From assembly GCF_016808335.1 (NCBI RefSeq), contig NC_053137.1, positions 2,614,955 to 2,678,954 of the forward strand: a DNA stretch of 64,000 nucleotides. The letters are read 5' to 3'. Below, piece after piece: positions 34,001 to 45,485 of this stretch. The notes under the pieces were generated by a model that had not been told where the DNA came from, did no database searches, and saw nothing but the letters and a program-made list of their open reading frames with translations. A program made the position numbers and the translations under genes. The first letter of the stretch is position 1. Each line of letters opens with the position of its first letter. The stretch comes from Panicum virgatum. Lineage: Eukaryota; Streptophyta; Magnoliopsida; Poales; Poaceae.

Positions 34001-34374
34001 TGACCAAGATCATCTTCTACAACGTATCCTTCAGTATCTTCTTCAGCCTCACCCATTGCAGTGTCGTTGAAAAATGAATTATAATTGGCTGCAAAGTCAG
34101 GAATCCTGTCCTCTTCTTCTACATTATTATCCAGCACAATTCCACTTTCGTCATGCTTGGTCCAAACATAGTAGTTCGGCATGAAACCACTATTGAACAA
34201 GTGACTATGGATGGTTCTTGATGATGAGTAATCCTTCTCATTCTTACAGAATTTGCATGGACAACGAACGAAACCGCCATACTTGTGTTTCTCGGCCGCT
34301 TCTATGAATTCATGCACGCCATCAATGAACTCCTTTGAACGCCGATCGGCCATGTACATCCATTGCCGACTCAT
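31017..34374 (-). pseudogene. CACTA TNP2-like transposase region (Transpos_assoc, TNP2, DUF4218, DUF4216)
   Basis: From 34374 the protein opens with a transposase-associated domain (MSRQWMYMADRR, with CPCKFCKN). After an in-frame TAA at 33964-33966 a 620-residue TNP2-type section follows, with the GHSIWPVTLCIYNLPPWLCMK motif near residue 210. A TGA at 32077-32079 interrupts MFPFE-YFAVLKKYV, in a place where family members usually have Arg, consistent with CGA-to-TGA change. The DUF4218-like part continues to near 31760, where a frameshift occurs. A DUF4216-like part ends at 31017. It would encode the catalytic transposase of the element if intact. Confidence 0.85.
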
Positions 34375-34679
34375 CTAGGTCCACAATACATTTATATACA
34401 TCATTGTAGTGTACAAATAGTTCATTCATACTATAATAAATTTGAATTCAAATATATAATTGATAATGCATATAACTATAATAAATAGATACTATTCACT
34501 TATCAAATAAATTAAATGATAACTGCTTCTAAAAACCAATTGCTAAGTTATGGAGAAAAATAACAAACCTTTTTTGAAAAAAAAAACAAAAATTCGCCTC
34601 CCCTCCCCTCACTCAGCTGCCATGAACAGTGAGTTCACGGCAATATGGAGGGGGGAGGGGTTGGGGTATTTATAGGCGT

Positions 34680-35060
34680 GGCTCAAAGGCACCGGTTGGT
34701 GCTCAACAACCGGTGCCAAACAAAAGGCATAGGCACTGGTTGATGTTACCAACCGGTGCCTTTGTTGTGGGCACGTGGCGGCACCGGGCCATGGCAAAAC
34801 CCGGTGCCATTGTCCACCCTTTAGGCACCGGTTGGTTCTACCAACTGGTACCTATTCCACTTTGTGCTTTTGGTACCGGTTGGTGGCACTAACCGGTTCC
34901 TATATTGAAGTTTTGGTACCGGGTGATGCTTTAACCCGGTACCAAACCCCTTACCTTTGATTGCCGCTGGCCAAAGGTACCAGCTCCTTTTGCAGCCGGT
35001 ACTGATGTGGCATCAGTACCGACTGCAAAAGTAGCTGGTACCTTTGGCCAGGACCTTTGG
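34680..35060. repeat. CACTA right subterminal repeats
   Basis: At least eight copies of CACCGGTTGG, CCAACCGGTGCC or GGTACCGGTTGG in both orientations. Confidence 0.75.
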
Positions 35061-35077
35061 CCTGTTTTCTAGTAGCG

Positions 35078-35320
35078 GTGTAACAATACTTTGACCAACC
35101 TCCCTTACGTGACAAAGTGCGGCACCTAACAAATGACAAGACTTGAATTAGTATAGGTGCTAATGTGTCATCATCGTTGAGGTACACCAACGAAGCATGT
35201 GTCTCCTGACACTATATATAGTCCACCACCCATCTCCACTATGCTCACAACCAGTCCTCCCTCAATACCTACCGTATTGCCTTTCTAGCTACAACTACAA
35301 TACTCCCATAGTTAGAGACG
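35078..35320 (+). promoter_or_regulatory. PKS3 proximal promoter, truncated by CACTA
   Basis: TATA CTATATATAG at 35212-35221. Only one TTTGACC element remains upstream (near 35088). The left part (near 35100-35135) resembles the PKS2 type, while the part from about 35235 matches PKS4-6 (ACAACCAGTCC instead of ACAATCAGTCC). Confidence 0.6.
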
Positions 35321-36670
35321 ATGGCAACCACAGTACGTGAGATCCGGCGTGCGCAGCGTTCTGATGGCCCAGCAGCTATGCTCAGTATTGGCACCGCAAA
35401 TCCAGCCAACTGCGTGTCTCAGGAGGAGTTCCCCGATTACTATTTTCGTGTCACAAACAAGGAGCACCTCACGGACCTCAAAGATACATTCAAGAAACTA
35501 TGTAAGCATGTCAATACGTACTAGCTACTTGTTATTACTCTGTTATTTTCTTCCAAATCGCAGGTCTTTTTCTTTGCAAAGTTTGATTGTTTAGAACTCT
35601 GGAAAATTTGCAAATTTGATCAAGTGATACATTAACGGCGATCATTCTTCAACTAATTGAACTATTATTAATTAGGTCGGATCGCGGGGCTGGAGAAACG
35701 CTTCTTTCACCACACGGAGCAAGTGCTCAACTCCCACCCGGGCTTGCTTCAGGGGACGTCCTCGGCTCTAGACTCGCGGCTCGACGTCGTCGCCAAGGCT
35801 GCTCCAGAGCTCGCCGCGTCGGCCGCCGCCAAGGCCATCGCGAGATGGGGCCGCCCGGCCACCGACATCACCCACCTCATCGTAAGCACCAACTCCGAAG
35901 CCCGCTCACCGGGTGCGGACCTCGGGCTGGCCACACTCCTAGGCCTCCGCCCCGACGTCTGCCGGACCGTGCTCCAGCTCAACGGCTGCTCGGCCGGCTG
36001 CGCCGCCCTTCGCCTGGCCAAGGACCACGCCGAGAACAACCGCGGCGCGCGCGTGCTCGTGGTCTGCGTCGAGCTCACCATCACCACATTCCGAGCCCCA
36101 CACGAAGGGGATAGCTTCGGCACCCTCATTCCGCAGGCGCTGTTCGGCGACGGCGCGGGCGCTGTCATCGTCGGCGCCGACGCCGTGCAACCCGCCGAGC
36201 GCCCGCTCTTCGAGATTGTGTCCGCCTCGCAGGCCGTGATACCTGGGTCGGAGAAGCAGCTCAACGTGCGGCTCGGGGAAGTCGGGATCGACATCGACAT
36301 CTCCTTCAACCTGCCGAAGTTTGTCGCGCAGAATCTCGAGCGCTGCCTGCTTGATGCGTCTGGGGCGCTCGCCCTTAATGGCGTCGAGTGTAAGTGGAAC
36401 GACCTCTTCTGGGCACTCCATCCGGGCAGCCGCGGGATTCTGGACCGCGTCGAGTCGGCTCTCGGGCTGGAGCCAAAGAAGCTAGCGGCGAGCCGAACTG
36501 TGGTGAAAGACTACGGGAACATGCTCTCCGCAACGGTGATATTCGTGCTCGAAGAGCTGCGCCGGCGAATGGACGAGGAAGGTGATGAGGTTGCAGAGTG
36601 GGGGATGATGGTGGGCTTTGGACCGGGATTCACTGTTGAGACCATGGTGCTACACGCTACAAAGTACTAG
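35321..36670 (+). CDS. Type III polyketide synthase (PKS3), exons 35321-35501 and 35676-36670
   Basis: Intact 391-residue PKS whose protein is the same as PKS4, PKS5 and PKS6. The intron is 174 bp with donor GTAAGC. Catalytic Cys165, His309 and Asn342 are kept. Although its CXE partner is broken and the promoter interrupted, the reading frame has no damage, so either the insertion is recent or the copy was replaced by conversion or duplication. Only silent changes (for example CCA for Pro327) distinguish it from PKS4. Confidence 0.9.
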
Positions 36671-36956
36671 GTGTTGAAGTTGGAAATTGTACGATTATTT
36701 TGCATGTTTTAATTGAGAAATAAATAAAGTGAACATTTTACACGTGAGTGATTGATTGGAAGTTTGGAACTACTCACTTAGCCGGACGCATGCACTTCTT
36801 TATTAGACTCAAAATAAGGTAATTAACAACACTTTGACTTGCTCCTATACGTGATAAAGATTGCCATAAACAAGACTAGACTTGAATTAGTACAGGAATT
36901 AGTTGTTGATCATCTTTTGTATTGTAATGTGACCATGATTTGAAACGGATGGCGAG
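36671..36956. other. PKS3 3' flank
   Basis: Poly(A)-like AATAAATAAAG near 36718 and the short promoter-module piece near 36828-36900. Confidence 0.5.
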
Positions 36957-38389
36957 TGTAATGACCCAAATGTATGTATCATGTCAAGCATTGCATAATG
37001 GGCATTCTTGTTAGCATTCAAAAAAGAATTGTGCTTGACTTGAACGCATATGAATTTAATTTTGAATTGTTGATGCATTTGGAACTCATGCTTTGAGAAA
37101 CAACTTGCATTTTCATTATATGACTTATGTTGGGAGCTATTTTGATAAAATACTACTTTGAAAAACTTGAATTTAGGTGGGTTTTTCCGGATTTTAGGAA
37201 ACCATCTTGAAGCCAAACAGCAACTTAGCTGAAAACTCAAAAATAGCATTCTGGGAAGAATTTTCATTTCAAAACCTACAAAAGCTTTTCTACCAATTCC
37301 AAGCAAAATAGGCTGCTCTTGATTTCAAGTATCAACATAAAAATTGGTGTGATTTTTGGAGGCTTGGAAGATCAGTTTTGAAGATTAGAGCAAAGAGAAG
37401 AGTTTGTGCACGCAACACCCATGTTACGGCATTTTGTTCTCCGGATTGTCCGCAAGAAGCTCTTGTGTGCGTGTTGCCTCTGTACAGAAGTTGTGCCATG
37501 TATCCCCACCACGCGTCCACGCCCCATCTAACCTCCACCCCAACCAGTGCCTCTCCTCCCCTTCTTGCTGCTCTTCCTCACAGAGAACACCCATGTTCCT
37601 TCCCTTTGCTCTTCCTCAACCTAGCCATGGAGGAGAAACCCATCCAAACCTACCAAATCCAACACATCCTCATCGGAGTTTGACGGAAGACCAATCAAGG
37701 ACGATGCTGACGAGCTTCACCACCATCTCGACCATCTCTTCCGTGTTGAAGACCTAGGAGAAGGCCATCCCCAAGCTTCTCCATCATCTTCCCCAAGCTC
37801 TCAAGTATGAACTCGACTCGATATACACCGACGCCGCTCTACTCCAACAAGTGGCCCTTCGCTTGTGCTCTACTCATCACTGTGAGCTCCTCTCACTGTT
37901 CCCTTTCACTCTTGTGCCCTCATCCAAGATCCCTAGCTCATTCATGGCATCTCTCCATTGATGACATAGATCTTTGTAGACTCCATGCATGTCAAATCTT
38001 CTAGCCAGAACAAGTTCTTGATGTCCTTAGGAATCCATAGAAACAAACCGCACTCGAAACCGTTGCTACAGCCTCCGCCAGCGACCTCACTGGTGACCCT
38101 CGGCCGACGAGCGGATGGTCCGCAACCTACAGTCGGACAGTCCGCGAGTCGTGGCCTCCAACACCGAGCCTCTGCCCAAAAACACGTCCCCAGAATTTGT
38201 ATGGCGGACAATCTGCTATCCACACCCGTACGGTCCGCAATTCAATTCGAAATTCCCACAGAACCGAGTCAGTTTTTGGAACTCATCCCGAGCTTGTACG
38301 GCGGACGGTCCGCCCCTCTGGACTGGACGGTCCGCGGGTACTGTTTAGGTACAGATTGGCTGGTCTGTTCATATAACAGAACAGGTTGT
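36957..38389 (+). repeat. LTR-like repeat R (unit 4)
   Basis: Starts TGTAATGACCC and includes the GCGGACGGTCCGCC palindromes near 38300. It is full-length like the unit 1 copy. Borders on the right are approximate. Confidence 0.5.
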
Positions 38390-39146
38390 ATGCTCTCTAT
38401 CGCTAATCCAGCATCACAACTTTTCCTACGCTTTGGTTGAATAATGAAGTTCACGGTACATCATCTTTTGGGGAGATGTTTTTCAGAATAAGTCCCATCA
38501 CAATGATAGTATTTACATCACAAGTTTCACACCTTTTTTTAACTAGTGAGATGGCCCGCGTATTTGCGCGGCTAGTATCGAGAATCTAAATGTTTATATA
38601 TATATATTGGTATCATCATTATTATTATTAAATTTATACTTTTCCTTTATGTTGTTCTTTTAGTATCGCACTATATGTCTAGTTCTTAAAAGTAATTTAA
38701 ATGTAGATATATTGTCATAAGTTTTTTTGTTAGGGCTCTATTACTATCTCCATTGGTCTATCTCTCTTTTCTTTTAACTTGTTCCTATTCTAACTAAATA
38801 ACTTTGGTTGGATTTATTTTTTAATCAATAATATAAGTTGATAATTTATACATAACTTGAGCTATCTTTGCAAAGAAGGTAGCTAAAGGTATTTTTTATT
38901 AATGTTTTCATAACATCAATGATTAGTTATTTTCGTTAGGCATAGCAATATTTATGGCTAATATTATCATAATTATAGTGGTCAATATTTTTTATTTATT
39001 TTCTATTAGCATGATTATTTATATGTCTTGAGACCGAATATGCATAATGAAGCAAGTGTGTTAGCAATAAAGATTGGGAAAATAGAAAATGACTTTTTAT
39101 CTCGCTTGATTCTCTTTCGCAGTACTTCTCCACTGTGTATTGGGCA
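38390..39146. other. AT-rich spacer before Cassandra (unit 4)
   Basis: Shares a GCCCGCGTATTTGCGCGGC hairpin-like motif near 38554 with unit 1, then AT-rich sequence without a gene. Confidence 0.45.
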
Positions 39147-39420
39147 TGTGACATCCCGACCCATGGCATAATAGGATTAATAGGATACTCATACCACCAA
39201 GTTGCAACTTCTTTTCTGGAAGCTAATCTCCAAAGAACTCCGAGGTTAAGCGTGCTTGGCTCGGAGAAATTTGGGGATGGGTGACCGACCGAGAAGTTCT
39301 TCCCGGGTGCGCACGAGTGAGGACAAAGTGTGCAGAAAAGACTAGTGTTGGTCTGTGAGGGCAGTCTATGTCCTAGTAAGTAGCCAGATGTAAGTGGGCC
39401 AGGTCTCGGGGAGGCAGGGC
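39147..39420 (+). mobile_element. Cassandra-type LTR with 5S-like core (C3)
   Basis: Begins TGTGACATCCCGACC. The 5S-like part starts near GGATACTCATACCACCA, close to the 5S rRNA 5' end, and runs through TTAAGCGTGCTTGG and GATGGGTGACC. The LTR 3' end is missing: GGCAGGGCGCACC replaces the GGCGGGACGTTACAGCGCACC of C1 and C2, a 9-bp loss. The preceding GGGCA and following GCGCA (as in C1) could be an imperfect 5-bp target duplication. Confidence 0.75.
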
Positions 39421-40399
39421 GCACCTCTGAACGCTTGCTTAATAAAGGATTTGCAATTTTTTCCATCTTCATTATCATATCTTGTATCGCTGCCGCCGCA
39501 CGCTATCTCGAACTCTCGATCGTCTTGCTCAACATGTTACTTCGCCCAGTCGCCCGTCTCTCAACTACATGTGATTACCGTCTTCAAGCCTGATAACAAC
39601 ACTATTTATTACTCTTCCGGGCCAACTCAGCCGTCATGGACTACTGCTCCTGCTAGTTGCGACTCTGGTGTCCCATATCCGGCTAAGCTATAACTTGGTC
39701 AAGATGAACACTCAGCGATGAGTATTTTAGATTATTTTTTTAATGGTAGTGGTGGGTTAATTTTAATTAGGCATAAGGGTATTATGGGCAAATTTTATCG
39801 TAATGGCAGTGGTGGGTAATTTTATTTCTTTTCTTTTTTTCGATTAAAGTGAGAATTTTTATGTCTTCAGAGTGAATGTGGAGGCTTCTTTTGTTGGCCA
39901 AATAATAAAATAATGGATGTGATACCAGCCCCGCACCTTTTTTATGCGATACAAGTTCCACGCCGTAATAACGAATATAAAATAGTTCGATCATCATTTA
40001 CACCTGCTCGTTGCATGAGATAGTCTTTGACCAATTTAGTTGACTAATCACTAGCAGTATATATAGCCAAACATTTGACCAAGGCTTGGGACGATCGGTG
40101 ATTGGCCTCATTGCATAATTGTTGCATGCATACGCACGTGTAGGGGAAAAAGCCCAAAAAAAAAATGGCCGGACGCATGCACATGTCCTCCTCCAAACAA
40201 ACTAGCAACACATTGACCCGCTCCTATATATACGTGATAAAGATTAGTACATGAACTAGATAGTTATTGTAATTTTGATTCTACTACTATAGGCGCTATA
40301 CGTACCCTCTGGCTGCTGCGCCAAAAAATATTATTAGAGGAAGGCTACTACAATACAATAATGCAAAAGCCGGCTCCTACACGTGATAAAGATTGGCAC
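39421..40399 (+). repeat. Post-Cassandra segment and module b (unit 4)
   Basis: 39421-39773 corresponds to 212-567. From about 39985 the promoter-like module b follows (GATCATCATTTACACCTG, TTTGACC). There is no gene. Confidence 0.5.
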
Positions 40400-40771
40400 C
40401 AGGGGCGGGCGCACATGGTATTCAAGGGTATTCATGGAATATCAATAATTTTGTTTAAAAAAATCAAATATATATAGTCCATCATATACATGTATATATA
40501 TTGAAAAAATTGGAAAAATATCACCCAGCCCACATTATTTCTCGAAATGGGACAAACAGCCCCAAAAACAGCCCACTCGGGCCTTTTCTCTCTCACTATT
40601 TGTGTTTTCGAATTTTATCCACTATTTACTTTGGATATTTCTATTATCTATATGGTGAACAATGTCAAATTATGAACAATATATGTACAATCGGTACTCA
40701 ATTATGCGCTACTAATATGTACTTTGAGCTGTCAAATTTTTTTTTTATACTATTTCCTGAGCCTGCCCTTG
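40400..40771. mobile_element. Small hAT-like element (unit 4)
   Basis: Same insertion as in other units, flanked by ATTGGCAC on both sides. Confidence 0.75.
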
Positions 40772-40779
40772 ATTGGCAC

Positions 40780-41415
40780 CAAAAGGAACCAATATATAAT
40801 TTGAATCGCGGCGTGGACCAAGGGCACGCTCCAGTGCCTCTTGCGGAAAGACCCGTGAAGTTGCGCCCGGTCAACATAGCTCGTCCAGCTCGTGCCACCC
40901 GACGACCTGAGAGCTGAGCATGCATGGTGGTTGGTGGCTTACACGAAATTTCAATGCTGAACATTTCAATGCATCAGCCCTGCAAGATACCAACGTTAGC
41001 AAATTAACTCAGCTTGATGGATTTTTGAACTGCCCAGGTTCTACCATACTTTGGGATAAGTAGTGATTAATCTATCTCTGTGCAGGAGATGACCATCTTC
41101 TACTAGGGGCCTAGGGCAATCGGAACAGTAGAGTGCCTAGCTGTATATGGTCTATACTTAAAGGAGAGTAAATAAATAAATAAGTAAAAAGGACACAAAG
41201 AAAATTAGGTAATGATTTCTCAATGAAATTTTCAAAGGTTCACAAGGTTGTGTTTTGTATAAATGTATAAAACTACATACGTTTCTCGTGCTAAGGGGTA
41301 ATATGTGTTAAAATGTGTCCAATAGTACATCTATATTAGTTAATGATGAGAGATTATACAACACAACACGATCCACATCACATTTTGGTGAAGACGACAG
41401 CCCCTATAGCTATTA
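40780..41415. other. 3' flank of CXE4
   Basis: No gene is supported. Relative to unit 1 it lacks the segment corresponding to about 3540-3605 (deletion at GACCTGAGAGCTGAGC). Confidence 0.4.
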
Positions 41416-42672
41416 TTACCACATGTTCTTGATAAGATGACGAGTTCCGGCGAAGGCGGCTGCTGCTGCTGGCCCCTTGTAGGCCTGCTTGTTAGTAGGC
41501 CACACGGCGCCCGAAAAGAGCCCGTAGTTTTTCTTGGGTCCTCCAATTTTTGACGTTGCATACGCCATGCTGCAGGTCGTCGTCGTCGAGTCACTGCAAC
41601 GACGTTTCATGTTCATCCCATAGTCAAATACGTCCATAAACGGCCGGCGAGGGACACCTAGTATCATAGGCTTTGGAGGCTGGTTGATGAAGCGCACGAT
41701 GTTCTCCATGAGCCTCCTGCTGGTGGCGCGCAGCGGGCTGTAGAGGTGGAAGCCGTGGTCCTCGCCCTCCGACTCCACCAGCGTTGCCTCGCCGCCGGTG
41801 GCAGTGCGCGCATAGTAGTCGCTGAAGCGGTCGAGGAGGCGGCACCCGCGTTCCCGCAGGGTGTCCTTCTCGGCCACGGCCACGAGGACCCGCCGGCACG
41901 TCAGCGACGCGATCTCCTCCTCAGGAGGGTTGAGCCGAGGGTCATCGTTGCTGGCCTGGCCCGCGGTCACGAACGGCCAGAGCCAGTCCACCCCGTACGC
42001 TGGAAACACCGCTGCGCCATCCCAGACCTCCTCGGAAGGCAGCCGCTCGGCTCCCCAGAAGTAGGGGTGCACGATGGCCATCCCCTCGATGTCGACGCCC
42101 AATTCCAATCCGTCGTCTTGGCTTGCCCGTACCGCTGTGTGGTAGGCGATGTTCCCGCCTGCACTGTCGCCGGCAAGGAACGTGCGCGCGGGATCTGCGT
42201 AGTCGGCGAGCCAGGGGTCAGCGAAGGACGCCACCCACTTGAGCGCAGACCATGCGTCGTCGTAGGCCGCAGGTATGGGGTGCTCCGGCGCGAGGCGGTA
42301 CTCCACCGAGACGACGAGCGCCCCGGCGCTCGCGGCGAGTGAAGTGGCATAGCCGTGGTAGGTCCGGCAGAAGGCGCTCTCCGTGCAGAAGGAGCCGCCG
42401 TGGATGTACACCACGAGGGGGAGCCTCCTGTTGCCGGCAGCCTTGGCGGCCCGGGAGGGGAGGAACAGCCGTGCCGACACACCGGTGCTGTGGTCGATGA
42501 CCACATCTCTCGTTGCCACCCCGCGGTTGGCTCTCGGGTTCTCCGACGCAGCCACGGGAGGACTCCTCAGCAACCGCTCGATTCGGCCATCCTTGTACCG
42601 TTTTAGGAACGGGGAGAAGTCAAAGTCGACTTCAGCGACAGCATCCTCCCCAAAGATCTTGCTTGCATGCAT
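41416..42672 (-). CDS. Plant carboxylesterase (CXE4)
   Basis: Intact, 418 residues, starting MHASKIFGED; Gly8 here replaces Val8 of the other copies. The catalytic set Ser170, Asp270, His306 and the HGGSF loop are kept, as is the long C-terminal extension ending KNMW. The TATA box lies at 42785-42791, 113 bases upstream. It is paired with PKS4 across 1,178 bp. Confidence 0.88.
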   Translation of the reverse strand: MHASKIFGEDAVAEVDFDFSPFLKRYKDGRIERLLRSPPVAASENPRANRGVATRDVVIDHSTGVSARLFLPSRAAKAAGNRRLPLVVYIHGGSFCTESAFCRTYHGYATSLAASAGALVVSVEYRLAPEHPIPAAYDDAWSALKWVASFADPWLADYADPARTFLAGDSAGGNIAYHTAVRASQDDGLELGVDIEGMAIVHPYFWGAERLPSEEVWDGAAVFPAYGVDWLWPFVTAGQASNDDPRLNPPEEEIASLTCRRVLVAVAEKDTLRERGCRLLDRFSDYYARTATGGEATLVESEGEDHGFHLYSPLRATSRRLMENIVRFINQPPKPMILGVPRRPFMDVFDYGMNMKRRCSDSTTTTCSMAYATSKIGGPKKNYGLFSGAVWPTNKQAYKGPAAAAAFAGTRHLIKNMW

Positions 42673-43849
42673 AGTGCGTGGTGATCTTTTGATTCTCAGT
42701 ATCTGTATGTGTTTGCACCTCTTTGTTGTGCTGTACGTGTTGTAGGCTAGCTTGTGGGGTTGCTGCTTGTGGCCGTGTTGGGCATTTATAGAAGAAGTTC
42801 GATCATCATTTACACCTGCTCGTTGCAAGATAGGCTTACCCGATTTAGTTGACTGATCAGTATATATATTGAATAATTAGCCAAAAATTATTGGATGAAG
42901 ACTAGCTAGGGAAGACTGGACGATCGATGCTTGGTGTCATTGAATACTTAGTTGTTGCATGTGTAGTACGTGCGTGGTGTAACACCAACGGAACACACCA
43001 GGAAACAACCCGTAGGTACAGTGCATCCTCATGATGCATGTGCGTGACTTGGAATGAAACAAATGACCAACCGATCGACCACGTGTTGAGCCGTTGTCAA
43101 TCAAAAGCAACTTGCACAACTTGCCCTGATGAGAGCTGATCTTAGTTGAACGCATGACGTACTGACCGTGCCAAATTAGTTGGCATTTTCACTTTTGAGA
43201 CCTTAGCCGCCAGCCAACTCGATCGGTACCATTGGTACTTGTGCAGATCCAACAAATACGGTTCAAGTGGGCTATATAAAATTTATCCTAATAAGATTAT
43301 TATAAAAAAAATATGTCTATATATAGAATAGGAAGGCGAAAATGAGCTAGATTTTTAGAACAAAATGGCATCAATCATACTGTTCATATTTACATCACGA
43401 GTTCCACACCTTAATGGATATAGAAGTAGTTCGATCGATCATCATTTACACCTGCTCGTTGCAAGAGATAGGCTTGACCGATTTAGTTGACTTTGAATAA
43501 TGAGCCGAAAATTCTTGGATGTGAAGACTAGACAGGGAAGACTGGACGATCGTGCATGGTCTCATTGAATAATTAGTTGTTGCATGTGTAGTACGTGCGT
43601 GGTTGGTGGGGACAATACTTTGACCAAGCTCCTATACGTGACAAAGTGCAGCACCAAACAAATGACAAGACTTGAATTAGTATAGGTGCTAATGTGTCAT
43701 CATCGTTGAGGTACACCAACGAAGCATGTGTCTCCTGACACTATATATAGTCCACCACCCATCTCCACTATGCTCACAACCAGTCCTCCCTCAATACCTA
43801 CCGTATTGCCTTTCTAGCTACAACTACAATACTCCCATAGTTAGAGACG
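42673..43849. promoter_or_regulatory. Divergent CXE4-PKS4 promoter
   Basis: CXE TATA at 42785-42791 (minus), PKS TATA CTATATATAG at 43741-43750 (plus). The two parallel module copies start near 42800 and 43427. The G-box of units 0, 2 and 3 is changed to TACGTG (near 43592), and a GACAAAGTTGGCCAGATGC-type stretch is deleted before the proximal TTTGACC. Confidence 0.6.
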
Positions 43850-45199
43850 ATGGCAACCACAGTACGTGAGATCCGGCGTGCGCAGCGTTCTGATGGCCCA
43901 GCAGCTATGCTCAGTATTGGCACCGCAAATCCAGCCAACTGCGTGTCTCAGGAGGAGTTCCCCGATTACTATTTTCGTGTCACAAACAAGGAGCACCTCA
44001 CGGACCTCAAAGATACATTCAAGAAACTATGTAAGCATGTCAATACGTACTAGCTACTTGTTATTACTCTGTTATTTTCTTCCAAATCGCAGCTCTTTTT
44101 CTTTGCAAAGTTTGATTGTTTAGAACTCTGGAAAATTTGCAAATTTGATCAAGTGATACATTAACGGCGATCATTCTTCAACTAATTGAACTATTATTAA
44201 TTAGGTCGGATCGCGGGGCTGGAGAAACGCTTCTTTCACCACACGGAGCAAGTGCTCAACTCCCACCCGGGCTTGCTTCAGGGGACGTCCTCGGCTCTAG
44301 ACTCGCGGCTCGACGTCGTCGCCAAGGCTGCTCCAGAGCTCGCCGCGTCGGCCGCCGCCAAGGCCATCGCGAGATGGGGCCGCCCGGCCACCGACATCAC
44401 CCACCTCATCGTAAGCACCAACTCCGAAGCCCGCTCACCGGGTGCGGACCTCGGGCTGGCCACACTCCTAGGCCTCCGCCCCGACGTCTGCCGGACCGTG
44501 CTCCAGCTCAACGGCTGCTCGGCCGGCTGCGCCGCCCTTCGCCTGGCCAAGGACCACGCCGAGAACAACCGCGGCGCGCGCGTGCTCGTGGTCTGCGTCG
44601 AGCTCACCATCACCACATTCCGAGCCCCACACGAAGGGGATAGCTTCGGCACCCTCATTCCGCAGGCGCTGTTCGGCGACGGCGCGGGCGCTGTCATCGT
44701 CGGCGCCGACGCCGTGCAACCCGCCGAGCGCCCGCTCTTCGAGATTGTGTCCGCCTCGCAGGCCGTGATACCTGGGTCGGAGAAGCAGCTCAACGTGCGG
44801 CTCGGGGAAGTCGGGATCGACATCGACATCTCCTTCAACCTGCCGAAGTTTGTCGCGCAGAATCTCGAGCGCTGCCTGCTTGATGCGTCTGGGGCGCTCG
44901 CCCTTAATGGCGTCGAGTGTAAGTGGAACGACCTCTTCTGGGCACTCCATCCGGGCAGCCGCGGGATTCTGGACCGCGTCGAGTCGGCTCTCGGGCTGGA
45001 GCCCAAGAAGCTAGCGGCGAGCCGAACTGTGGTGAAAGACTACGGGAACATGCTCTCCGCAACGGTGATATTCGTGCTCGAAGAGCTGCGCCGGCGAATG
45101 GACGAGGAAGGTGATGAGGTTGCAGAGTGGGGGATGATGGTGGGCTTTGGACCGGGATTCACTGTTGAGACCATGGTGCTACACGCTACAAAGTACTAG
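43850..45199 (+). CDS. Type III polyketide synthase (PKS4), exons 43850-44030 and 44205-45199
   Basis: Intact 391-residue copy, with the same protein as PKS3, PKS5 and PKS6. The intron is 174 bp and holds a G-to-C change (CGCAGCTC) outside the splice sites. AATAAATAAAG lies about 50 bases after the stop. With CXE4 it forms an apparently complete pair. Confidence 0.9.
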
Positions 45200-45485
45200 G
45201 TGTTGAAGTTGGAAATTGTACGATTATTTTGCATGTTTTAATTGAGAAATAAATAAAGTGAACATTTTACACGTGAGTGATTGATTGGAAGTTTGGAACT
45301 ACTCACTTAGCCGGACGCATGCACTTCTTTATTAGACTCAAAATAAGGTAATTAACAACACTTTGACATGCTCCTATACGTGATAAAGATTGCCATAAAC
45401 AAGACTAGACTTGAATTAGTACAGGAATTAGTTGTTGATCATCTTTTGTATTGTAATGTGACCATGATTTGAAACGGATGGCGAG
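45200..45485. other. PKS4 3' flank
   Basis: Same content as 36671-36956. Confidence 0.5.

Larger units (their letters stand above)
25120..35077 (-). mobile_element. 9,958-bp CACTA (En/Spm-type) DNA transposon
   Basis: The termini are CACTACTAGAAAACAGGCC at the left and the inverted GGCCTGTTTTCTAGTAGCG at the right, with one mismatch. The 3-bp target duplication GTG is at 25117-25119 and 35078-35080. The empty site ACAAGGTGTAACAATAC is seen in PKS0 and PKS2 promoters (near 1478 and 15757). Subterminal repeats with CCAACCGGTNCC and GGTACCGGTTGG motifs lie at both ends. Genes on the minus strand are a TNP2-like transposase set and a second gene with a ULP1-like protease domain. All have stops or frameshifts, so the element is probably not autonomous now. 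Confidence 0.93.
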
